Shown: positions 22,324-28,812 of the stretch, one piece after another
Numbering within the stretch: position 1 is the stretch's first letter
How the letters are laid out: each line of letters begins with the position of its first letter
Assembly: GCA_963169055.1 (NCBI GenBank)
Contig: CAUJFU010000326.1
Location: 1-28,812, forward strand
DNA from: Myxococcota bacterium
GTDB lineage: Bacteria; Myxococcota_C; UBA6777
DNA: 28,812 nucleotides
Direction of reading: 5' to 3'
The notes under the pieces: generated by a model
Seen by the model: the letters and a program-made list of their open reading frames with translations, nothing else
Databases searched by the model: none
Told to the model about the DNA's origin: nothing
Position numbers and translations under genes: made by a program

Positions 22324-25107
22324 ATGATACCCCCATTGCTCAACACCAAGCTGTATGCCCCACCCACCCGCCCTCCGCTGCTCACTCGCCCGCACCTACT
22401 CGCCAAACTCAGCGAACACCTCCCACGAAAGCTTACGTTGATCTCCGCTCCCGCTGGCTTCGGCAAAACCACCCTGCTTAGCGAATGGATCGCCCATACC
22501 CCTCACCCCGCCGCTTGGTTGTCTCTCGATGAAGAAGACCGACCCACCACGCGCTTTTTGCTCTACTTGATCGCCGCCCTCCAAACCATCGCACCTTCAC
22601 TCGGTAAAGAACTGCTCTCCCCGCTCCAATCCCCCCATCCTCCGCCCACAGAAGCCCTTCTCACGATCCTGCTCAATGATATCTCCGCACTTTCCAACCC
22701 GATCCACTTGGTTCTTGACGATTACCATACTCTTGAGTCTCCCCCCATCGATCAAGCGATGGCTTTTCTGCTCAAGCATCTCCCCCCGCAGCTTCACTTG
22801 GTAATCGCCACCCGCGAAGATCCGCCCCTTCCGCTCGCACGCCTGCGCGCTCAAGGTCAAATGCTAGAACTCCGCGCAGAAGATCTGCGCTTTCATCCAG
22901 ATGAAACCACACAGTTTTTTCAAGGTTGTGCGGCACTTTCTCTTACACAAGATCAGATCATCACCCTAGCAGAACGCACAGAAGGATGGATCGCTGGTCT
23001 GCAACTCGCGGCGCTCTCGATGCGTGGAAGTCCCGATCCCGCCCCATTTGTGCGTTCATTCTCCAAAAGCCACCACTTCGCGATGGATTATCTACTCGAA
23101 GAAGTCTTACAAAAGCAACCTTCCACTCTTCAAGATTTTCTGCTGAAAACGTCCGTCCTTCGGCGCTTTTGTGCATCACTTTGCGATGCACTTTTTTTGA
23201 CGCCCTCCGCCTCAGCACAAACAACGCTTGATCTTCTCGTCCAATCAAACCTCTTTGTCGTTCCTCTCGACAACGAACGCCGATGGTATCGGTATCATCA
23301 TCTTTTTGGCGGACTGCTGCGTCAGCGTCTCGAACAATCCCCTCCCTCCGAAGGCGGGATCGCGGCCCTTCATCGCCGCGCCTGCCGTTGGTTTGAAGCC
23401 AACGGCCTCGAAGAAGAAGCCTTTGAACATGCCGTCGCCAGCGGAGATATCGCTCTTTGTGCGCGGCTCGTCGAAGGGAATGGGATGCCGCTGCATTTTC
23501 GCGGCATCGTTGCGCCTGTGCTTCGATGGCTGTCCTCTTTGCCAAAAAGCGCGATGGATGCGAGACCTTCGCTGTGGGTGATCTACGCCTCTACATTGCT
23601 CTTTGTCGGACAGACGACGCAAGCCGAACAAGCCATCCAAGCCGCAGAGATCGCCCTCCAAGGCACAGCAGAAGATCAGATCCGCGATCTGCTCGGACAC
23701 ATCGCCGCGATCCACGCAACTCTTGCGGTCGCACACCACAACACCGACGCGATCTTTGCCCAATCACAACGAGCCTTGGCCTATCTCCATCACAACAATC
23801 TCCCCGTTCAAACGGCCATGCGATGGACTTTAGGATACGCCTATCACCTCCAAGGCCAACGCGCTGCCGCCCAAAAAGCCTACCAAGAAGCCGTCACAAC
23901 CAGCCGCGCCATCGGACACACCATCATCCAGATCACCTCCACCATCGGCCTTGCCATGCTCCAAGAAGCCAACAATCACCTCCATCAAGCCGCACAAACC
24001 CATCGCGAATTAATCGCAACACTCGGTCGCTTTCCTCCCCCCGTCATCTCCGAAGCTTACTTCGGACTGGCACGCATCGCCTATGAATGGAACGACCTCT
24101 CCGCCGCACAACAATACATCGACACCTCTCTCCAACACGCCCAATCTTCCGAGATATCCCATCGCATCATCCTTTACAAGCTGTTTCTCGTGCGCCTTCG
24201 ATTCGCACAAAACGACCCACACACCGCAACACAGCTTTGGGCAGAAGCCAAACGCGATGCCCAACAAACCCCCGCTCCACCCCATACCGCCCAAGAGATC
24301 GCCACCTACGAAACCCGCTTCCATCTTCTGCAAGGCCAGATCGCCCAAGCCGAAACCATCGCTCGCACACACCAACGCCCCGATCTGCTCGCTCGTGTCT
24401 TCTTTGCAAAAGCCGATGAATCCGCCGCATTGGGATATCTTGACGATTTTCAATCGTACATCCAAGACAAAGATTGGAACGACGAACAACAAAAAGCCGC
24501 GTATCTCCGCACGTTGCTCTTGTATGCGTCAGGCCAACAGCAACAAGCCTTGCAACGCCTCCGAGAGCTTCTTTGGAACGCAGAACCACAGGGATTTTTG
24601 CGCCTTTTCTTAGACGAAACGGCTGCCGCACTTCCGCTGTTTTCGGCTTTTTGCGCAACCCATCCCTCCCACACCTACGCGCACAAGATCCTTTCCACTC
24701 TCCAACAAGAACTCGCGATCGCAACGTCCTCTCCCTCCCCCCGGCCTTCTCAGGCAACGCCCTCACTCACGTTGCCCAAGAACACGGCTGTGTCCTCTTC
24801 TTCCCCCCAACCTCCCCCTGATCGGCCACTCTCTCTTTCATCGCCACCAGCCTCCCCCACCGCCTCGCTTCCGTCGAACCATACGCCCCCTTCACAAGAT
24901 TACCCGCCCTTGTTTGAGCCTTTAAGCCCACGCGAACGCGAAGTCCTCCAACTGATCGAACAAGGACTTTCCAATCACGATATCTCCAAGCGACTTTTCG
25001 TCTCTCTCAGCACGATCAAAGGACACAATCAACGCATCTTCGCCAAACTCGGTGTGCGCCGCCGCACCGAAGCTCTCGCCCGCGCCCGTTCCTTGGGCTT
25101 GCTCTGA
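22324..25107 (+). CDS. MalT-like LuxR-family transcriptional regulator
   Basis: A 927-residue signal-transduction ATPase regulator. The N-terminal NTPase has Walker A APAGFGKTT (about 42-50), WLSLDEED (about 63-70) and the VLDDYHTLES Walker B. A winged-helix region and then a long helical TPR-like array (about 350-800) follow, the usual sensor module. The C-terminus (about 863-927) is a GerE/LuxR helix-turn-helix: LSPREREVLQLIEQGLSN, STIKGHNQRIFAKLGV and RTEALARA. In the MalT group an inducer and ATP drive oligomerisation and DNA binding. A Pro/Ser-rich linker of about 60 residues separates the array from the HTH. ATG 22324 has GGAG eight bases upstream. The target genes are unknown. Confidence 0.94.
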   Translation: MIPPLLNTKLYAPPTRPPLLTRPHLLAKLSEHLPRKLTLISAPAGFGKTTLLSEWIAHTPHPAAWLSLDEEDRPTTRFLLYLIAALQTIAPSLGKELLSPLQSPHPPPTEALLTILLNDISALSNPIHLVLDDYHTLESPPIDQAMAFLLKHLPPQLHLVIATREDPPLPLARLRAQGQMLELRAEDLRFHPDETTQFFQGCAALSLTQDQIITLAERTEGWIAGLQLAALSMRGSPDPAPFVRSFSKSHHFAMDYLLEEVLQKQPSTLQDFLLKTSVLRRFCASLCDALFLTPSASAQTTLDLLVQSNLFVVPLDNERRWYRYHHLFGGLLRQRLEQSPPSEGGIAALHRRACRWFEANGLEEEAFEHAVASGDIALCARLVEGNGMPLHFRGIVAPVLRWLSSLPKSAMDARPSLWVIYASTLLFVGQTTQAEQAIQAAEIALQGTAEDQIRDLLGHIAAIHATLAVAHHNTDAIFAQSQRALAYLHHNNLPVQTAMRWTLGYAYHLQGQRAAAQKAYQEAVTTSRAIGHTIIQITSTIGLAMLQEANNHLHQAAQTHRELIATLGRFPPPVISEAYFGLARIAYEWNDLSAAQQYIDTSLQHAQSSEISHRIILYKLFLVRLRFAQNDPHTATQLWAEAKRDAQQTPAPPHTAQEIATYETRFHLLQGQIAQAETIARTHQRPDLLARVFFAKADESAALGYLDDFQSYIQDKDWNDEQQKAAYLRTLLLYASGQQQQALQRLRELLWNAEPQGFLRLFLDETAAALPLFSAFCATHPSHTYAHKILSTLQQELAIATSSPSPRPSQATPSLTLPKNTAVSSSSPQPPPDRPLSLSSPPASPTASLPSNHTPPSQDYPPLFEPLSPREREVLQLIEQGLSNHDISKRLFVSLSTIKGHNQRIFAKLGVRRRTEALARARSLGLL

Positions 25108-25452
25108 CCTTTCTGCACACCCTACCAAAGTACGGTTCCCCCCACCCTCAGATCGACGCGATGAGGTTCGTTTTGTGGCTTTGCCCCGTGCCCCACGAGA
25201 AGGCAAAGCCCTCTTGACCCTGTATCGGCGGAGTGATCGGCGGTGTTTCAGACAAACTACTTTGCCGCTTGAAGTGCCGCGAACACGGCTTTTTTGTCTT
25301 CCGCTCACACAACAGGCGTTTTTCGATGTAGTTCAAACCCTGCAACAAAAACAGTACTTTCGGCGCTACAAATCCCAAAAATCTGCGGCTAATGATTTGG
25401 GTATGATTCTTCGCGTCGATGAAGTTTTCCCCTCTATCCTTGCGGGTGTACC
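25108..25452. other. Intergenic region holding a repeat copy
   Basis: 345 bases between the LuxR-type gene and the small conserved gene. It contains repeat copy D at 25172-25298. The remaining 150 bases before the next ATG show no clear promoter or terminator, though TATGAT near 25400 could serve as a -10 without a matching -35. Confidence 0.5.
25172..25298 (-). repeat. Dispersed palindromic repeat, copy D (inverted)
   Basis: About 127 bp on the minus strand, from GACAAAAAAGCCGTGTTCG through CTTCAAGCGG, GTTTGTCTGAAACAC, ATACAGGGTCAAG and a closing GTGGGGCACGGGGC. It is the most diverged near-full copy, and its terminal palindrome uses different bases (GGGCTTTGCC; GGGGCAAAGCC). It shares the GTTTGTCTGAAA segment specifically with partial copy E. 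Confidence 0.75.
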
Positions 25453-25707
25453 ATGATCTCGGATGCTTTTTCACCAAGCCGCAACACAACCTCCCCGATC
25501 TACCAGATCAGGCTCCAAGGTCATCTTGGCCCCCAATGGACAGACTATTTCTTCGGAATGGAGATCACACAAGAAAGCGACGGAGACACCCGACTGACGG
25601 GCCCCATCGTCGATCAATCCGCACTTCACGGACTGTTGCGAAAAGTGCGGGACATTGGAATCCCTCTGATCTCTGTGATCTGCATCGGAATCCACAAACC
25701 ACGTTAA
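25453..25707 (+). CDS. Small conserved protein of unknown function
   Basis: An 84-residue protein. The core pattern Y-x-I-R-L-x-G-H-L-x-x-Q-W (about residues 17-29), a beta-rich middle with ITQESDGDTRLTGPIVDQSALHG, and LLRKVRDIGIPLISV match a small family that I recall from several bacterial phyla, often described only as hypothetical. The GPxVDQ-ALHGLL-K-RDLG-PL-SV signature is distinctive. No catalytic motif is visible. It is followed after 37 bases by an oxidoreductase gene with its own strong ribosome site, so the two are probably cotranscribed. Confidence 0.85.
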   Translation: MISDAFSPSRNTTSPIYQIRLQGHLGPQWTDYFFGMEITQESDGDTRLTGPIVDQSALHGLLRKVRDIGIPLISVICIGIHKPR

Positions 25708-25744
25708 ACCGCCCTGAAGTGAATTGTGCATAGGAGTCAAACCC

Positions 25745-26476
25745 ATGAAAAAGATCTGTATCATCGGCATCTCTGGAAAATTAGGCCGCTATATGTTGCA
25801 ACACGCGCTAGATCGGGGTTATGAGGTGGTGGGAGTCTGCCGGGAAAAAAGCGCCAAAAAGCTTACAGCCTTCAAAGATCGCATCACGCTTTACACGGGC
25901 AAGACCAACGACCGCGAAGTGATCAAACAAGCCGTTGCGGGTTGCGACGGCGTATTGACGGTCTTGGTTCCTTGGGGCGTACAGCAGTACTCCGCAGGCA
26001 CCGCACAAGCCGTCTTGGATTACGCGCCGCCCCACGCACGCTTGATCTTTTCTTGTGGATGGCACATCACGCTTGACGGCCAAGACACTTACTCGCGTTC
26101 ATTTCGGATGTTCCTTGCGTTTGCCACATGGCTTGCGCGCTTGCTTCGTTTTGCAGATATAGACGATCAAGTCGAAGCCTGTCGAAGGATCTTTGCAAGC
26201 GACCGACGCTGGACGGTCGTGCGCGGAAGCGACCTCCAAGAAGGCCCAAGCCAAGGCTTGCCTGTTTGGAGCCGACACATCGGCGATCCCATCCTCCAAA
26301 GCAACCTCACCCGCCGCATCGACTTTGCTTTGTTTATGGTCGCTGCCCTCGAAGACGACACGCTGATCCACGAAGCTCCCGCCATCGTTGGCTGTCAAAC
26401 TCCTTCCGCTCTCGCCCACGCCCCCGAAATGCCAAGCAAACCGTTGATTCATCCCATCCAACCGACTTCTAATTGA
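25745..26476 (+). CDS. NAD(P)-binding Rossmann-fold (NmrA/SDR-like) protein
   Basis: A 243-residue atypical short-chain dehydrogenase-like protein. The N-terminal dinucleotide motif is GISGKLGRYM (about 9-18), preceded by KKICII and followed by VVGVCRE, fitting an NADP-preferring NmrA-type fold. A GCDGVLTVLVPWG segment marks the next strand. The usual SDR Y-x3-K is not evident, so it may sense redox state or act on a sugar- or flavin-like substrate; no specific function is proposed. ATG 25745 has AGGAG eight bases upstream. The 3' end overlaps the convergent ATP-grasp gene by 28 bases. Confidence 0.85.
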   Translation: MKKICIIGISGKLGRYMLQHALDRGYEVVGVCREKSAKKLTAFKDRITLYTGKTNDREVIKQAVAGCDGVLTVLVPWGVQQYSAGTAQAVLDYAPPHARLIFSCGWHITLDGQDTYSRSFRMFLAFATWLARLLRFADIDDQVEACRRIFASDRRWTVVRGSDLQEGPSQGLPVWSRHIGDPILQSNLTRRIDFALFMVAALEDDTLIHEAPAIVGCQTPSALAHAPEMPSKPLIHPIQPTSN

Positions 26477-27756
26477 ACGAGTTCTTCTTCCGAAGGGGCC
26501 GTCAACACCAAGCCTTTTGATGCGTGCATCGGGTCGTAGATCTCGGGTAAGCGGTACGCGCCTGCCTCCACAAGCTCCGTTGAAAGCATCGGAAACATCC
26601 GTCCATCGGTCTTTTTCACTTCGCGCTGTGAAGGGATCCACCACGTATAACTCCACCCCTCAGGAAGATGCGCCCCGATCTCCAGCGTCAACCGCCCGAA
26701 GGTATAACGTGCGTTGATCTCCACAAGCGCCCGTTCAATCGCCACATCCCCCAAAGATCCCGTCATCGCGTCAAAACTGACAGGGCCACAGTATCCCTCC
26801 GCAGCCACCGCGTGAATCGTGCGCCACGCATCCGAAAGCGCCGAAGCTGGCGGTTCCCATCCATACACACGCCGATTTCCCCGATGCTGGCCGCTTTGTG
26901 CGGTTAACAACAAACAAGCCCCGAGAAAATGGCCCGTTCCATCCGCTGCGATCTCGAAATGCAAGGAATACTCTCGCGTCTTCTCGATCCAAGGCTCAAA
27001 AACCAGCGGTGTTCCCGCCACCAACAAACGCGACGCCCAGATCCGTGCATTCTCTTTGAGTTCATGGGCTTTTCCAAGCACGCGCTCGCGCCCACTCACC
27101 CCAAACGGATGCTTGAGTACCCACTCAAACGAACACGCCCGAACAGCCGCCTCCATCGCTTCGGGGGTTTGGATGATCTGGCTTTGCGGCAAGGCGATCC
27201 CCAAACGCTCTGCGATCTGTTGCGAAAAGCACTTCCCATTCACGGTCGTCACCACACCGATATCAGGTTTCTTCTCGCGCTCCAAACTCTCCGAAAGCAT
27301 CGACTCCAGCCGCAAAACACGCGGCGTCCTTCCCCACGCCAAGCACTGATCGCCTTCTTGCACCGCAGAGCACCGATCGCCTTCTTGCACCGCAGACAAC
27401 ACATCACGCCCATGAGCGGGGCAAGACTGACGCAGCCCTTCAAAAAAGCCGCCTTCGTGCAAGTCCAAGCGGCGCAGCGGTGGGTTTGAAAACATCTGCT
27501 CGTTCCGCCCGTGCGGGGTCAAGGGGGCCGCGACCCCTTGCGGGGTGTGGTACCTCGCCCCACAAACACAGCCCACCGAGTCCCTCTCCAAAACATCCAG
27601 CGGAAGCACCCTCGCCTCCGAACATCCCGGCAACAACCGCAGAGCGTTGCCCCACCGTGTCGCAAATTCGACAAAAAACCGTGAGGGTTGATAGCCGATC
27701 GGACGGGCCAGTTCGTACTCAAAATCGAAGTTGGGATAGATCCAGCGCACCGTCAT
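26449..27756 (-). CDS. ATP-grasp domain protein with an in-frame repeat insertion
   Basis: The 435-residue product has an ATP-grasp core at about residues 170-375: VVTTVNGKCFSQQ, the ATP-binding lysine block VLKHPFGVSGRER (K215), a FEPWIEKTREYSLHFEI strand and the metal-binding VEINARYTFGR (N348). Such enzymes couple ATP to carboxylate-amine or thiol ligation; the substrate is unknown. Residues about 64-106 are encoded by dispersed repeat copy C, and 121-138 by a 27-bp tandem duplication (SAVQEGDxC twice), so the N-terminal domain carries about 60 residues of recent, probably unstructured insertion. The ATG at 27756 overlaps the DUF455 stop as ATGA, indicating translational coupling. Confidence 0.85.
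   Translation of the reverse strand: MTVRWIYPNFDFEYELARPIGYQPSRFFVEFATRWGNALRLLPGCSEARVLPLDVLERDSVGCVCGARYHTPQGVAAPLTPHGRNEQMFSNPPLRRLDLHEGGFFEGLRQSCPAHGRDVLSAVQEGDRCSAVQEGDQCLAWGRTPRVLRLESMLSESLEREKKPDIGVVTTVNGKCFSQQIAERLGIALPQSQIIQTPEAMEAAVRACSFEWVLKHPFGVSGRERVLGKAHELKENARIWASRLLVAGTPLVFEPWIEKTREYSLHFEIAADGTGHFLGACLLLTAQSGQHRGNRRVYGWEPPASALSDAWRTIHAVAAEGYCGPVSFDAMTGSLGDVAIERALVEINARYTFGRLTLEIGAHLPEGWSYTWWIPSQREVKKTDGRMFPMLSTELVEAGAYRLPEIYDPMHASKGLVLTAPSEEELVQLEVGWMG
27343..27396 (-). repeat. 27-bp tandem duplication in the ATP-grasp gene
   Basis: Two adjacent 27-base units (27343-27369 and 27370-27396) differ at one base and encode SAVQEGDRC and SAVQEGDQC in frame. It lies 42 bases downstream, in gene orientation, of repeat copy C. 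Confidence 0.9.
27439..27566 (+). repeat. Dispersed palindromic repeat, copy C, inside a coding region
   Basis: About 128 bp aligned with copies A and B: CAAAAAAGCCG, GTCCAAGCGG, TTTGAAAACATCTGCTCG, GCGGGGTCAAGGG, CCCCTTGCGGGGTGTGG and CGCCCCACAAA. The host gene runs antisense to the element and reads through without a stop, giving a peptide with YHTPQG and APLTPHG. The same antisense peptide can be read in copies A and B (HAPQG/PLTP and HTPQG/APLTP). Confidence 0.85.
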
Positions 27757-28682
27757 GGCTTGGATGCCAGCAGATCGAGTTTGATGCGTGGAAGCGGCGG
27801 AGCATCGGGCGCCCGCGCAGGCTTTTGAGACGGAGTGGGTGGGTTTTCCGCAGGTTCTGGGCTGGCTTGACGCTCGATCTCGGCCATCCGTCGAATAAAT
27901 TCGTCATCCAAACCAGCCATCCGACGGCCCTCTTCGTTAAACTCGAAACCTCGCGCCCGCGTGGGAGTACAATACGACGGCAGATGCGACAAAAAATGCT
28001 CGAAAGCGCTACTGCCTTTGGGGGTATAGTGGCGCAACCAATGACCCCCAAATCGCACGTGCATTAGCTCGTCCGTAAAGATCCGCTGCATCAAAGCAGC
28101 CGCTTCGTGATCGTCGAAGCCCCGAAATATCCGCTCGTAATATGGGGCATGATCAAGGTTTGCTTGTTCGAGTGTGAGGTGCATCGCACACACCCACGTC
28201 AACGGGTCTTTGATCTGCGGGGCGATCCGCCAGAAATGATCGTTCAACGGAAAGTCGCCAAACTCCGCCCCCATCGCACGCACACGCTCGACATACAGGC
28301 GCGTATGCTCTTGTTCATCCAAGATGATCCGCACCAGTCCCATCCGAAAACCTCGCGGTGCTGTGGGAAACGCCAGCAACGCCCACGCCATCATCTCCAA
28401 CGCCATCAATTCATGGTTGCCAAACGCATGCAGCGTGCGCACCCGCATCTCTGGGTCACGCAAAGATTCGATGTGCGGAAGGCGTTTGCGTTGGCGTTTG
28501 CTCGCAATCTCCAAACGGGGAGGCCGTGAAGGACATTGCCACTCGACCGCATCCCCCGGCTGTTCATCCGAAAGCGTCGGGATCCCATGAGGCACACGCA
28601 TCAACGCTGCCGCTGGATTTTCCAGCTTCCCCTCCAACGTATCCGCATAAAAGATCTGCTCCGCAAATGCCCGAATCTCCAT
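27753..28682 (-). CDS. DUF455 ferritin-like protein
   Basis: A 309-residue protein of the ferritin-like DUF455 family, related to di-iron enzymes such as MiaE. Predicted metal ligands lie in a four-helix core: H90/E91 in GNHELMALEMMAW, E125/H126 in LDEQEHTRLYVERV, E172 in HLTLEQANLDHAP, and E205/H208 in FTDELMHVRFG. The C-terminal 50 residues are Pro-rich and probably disordered. The enzyme probably uses oxygen on an unknown substrate. Its stop overlaps the ATP-grasp start by four bases (ATGA), so the two proteins likely act together. ATG 28682 is supported by conserved-looking sequence from residue 1 (EIRAFAEQIFYADTLEGKL), with AAAAGG upstream inside a hairpin next to the TnpB-like stop. Confidence 0.88.
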   Translation of the reverse strand: MEIRAFAEQIFYADTLEGKLENPAAALMRVPHGIPTLSDEQPGDAVEWQCPSRPPRLEIASKRQRKRLPHIESLRDPEMRVRTLHAFGNHELMALEMMAWALLAFPTAPRGFRMGLVRIILDEQEHTRLYVERVRAMGAEFGDFPLNDHFWRIAPQIKDPLTWVCAMHLTLEQANLDHAPYYERIFRGFDDHEAAALMQRIFTDELMHVRFGGHWLRHYTPKGSSAFEHFLSHLPSYCTPTRARGFEFNEEGRRMAGLDDEFIRRMAEIERQASPEPAENPPTPSQKPARAPDAPPLPRIKLDLLASKP

Positions 28683-28689
28683 ACCGTTC

Positions 28690-28708
28690 TGTTACCTTTT
28701 CGTTAACA
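28690..28708 (-). repeat. Hairpin at the TnpB-like 3' end and DUF455 leader
   Basis: TGTTACC and GTTAACA form a stem with one mismatch around a five-base loop. It contains the stop of the TnpB-like frame and the AAAAGG that may serve the DUF455 start. It could be part of a transposon right end or an RNA element controlling translation. A second short stem TTGC-TTA-GCAA lies just upstream on the minus strand (28719-28729). Confidence 0.4.
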
Positions 28709-28811
28709 AATGTTGAACACTTGCTAAGCAAAGCGCCGAAGGATCGGCGGTCGTAACCGACAAAGCCCGCAGGAAGATCCCGCGAGCACCTTGGTGATCT
28801 CGATCCACATC
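28692..28811 (-). CDS. tnpB: TnpB-like RNA-guided nuclease, C-terminal end (5' part outside window)
   Basis: The frame is open from the window edge to TAA at 28692-28694 (39 residues). It begins DVDRDHQGARGIFLRALS, which matches the TnpB signature D-R-D-x-N-G-A-R-N-I-x-L-R that follows the zinc finger and carries the RuvC-III aspartate. TnpB is the IS200/IS605 and IS607 accessory nuclease ancestral to Cas12. Its guide RNA overlaps the 3' end of the gene and runs into the right end, which here would fall on the DUF455 leader. Only this short piece is visible, so the call rests on one motif; the Asn of the motif is Gln here. Confidence 0.5.
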   Translation of the reverse strand, partial: DVDRDHQGARGIFLRALSVTTADPSALCLASVQHLLTKR

Positions 28812-28812
28812 C

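Overview
The window (28.8 kb) looks like ordinary bacterial chromosome, moderately GC-rich and densely coded, bounded at both edges by the 3' ends of transposon-encoded RNA-guided nuclease genes. Two-fold degenerate codons mostly end in A (CAA, GAA, AAA) and four-fold ones mostly in C. A predicted lipoprotein, a MalT-type regulator, a tetrahydrofolate ligase, a PP2C-cyclic-nucleotide sensor fusion and a DUF455/ATP-grasp pair suggest a free-living bacterium with broad regulation, perhaps Myxococcota-like or Chloroflexota-like. No rRNA, tRNA or other diagnostic marker is present, so the taxon stays open.

Layout. 1-1690 is an accessory patch: the C-terminal part of an IscB-type nuclease with a hairpin at its end, an N-terminally truncated HEPN-like frame, a dispersed repeat, a small possible zinc protein, and a head-to-head pair of REP-like repeats. 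1690-8612 (minus) holds alpha/beta hydrolase, a 12-TM transporter, a UvrD/PcrA-like helicase and formate-tetrahydrofolate ligase. At 8946 (plus) lies the PP2C phosphatase-cNMP sensor fusion. 10248-12810 (minus) holds a HlyC/CorC-type CBS membrane protein and a lipoprotein. 13079-19490 (plus) is a compact run: nicotinate phosphoribosyltransferase, DNA polymerase I and a membrane-anchored MutS-like ATPase. Then come a metallophosphoesterase (minus), a hemerythrin (plus), a D12-class adenine methyltransferase (minus), a large MalT-like LuxR regulator (plus), a small conserved protein with an NAD(P)-binding oxidoreductase (plus), and a translationally coupled DUF455 ferritin-like plus ATP-grasp pair (minus). 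The right edge carries a short TnpB-like C-terminus.

The most unusual feature is a dispersed palindromic repeat of about 130 bp. Four near-complete copies and one partial copy can be aligned by eye. One copy lies in frame inside the ATP-grasp gene, adding about 43 residues. Another supplies the last codons and stop of the metallophosphoesterase. This resembles, by analogy only, the protein-invading palindromic elements of Rickettsia. Other points of note are polymerase I with a degenerate proofreading domain and a repeat-rich linker, a codon-context bias that creates GATC sites next to a solitary adenine methyltransferase gene, and TnpB-end sequence overlapping the DUF455 translation start region.
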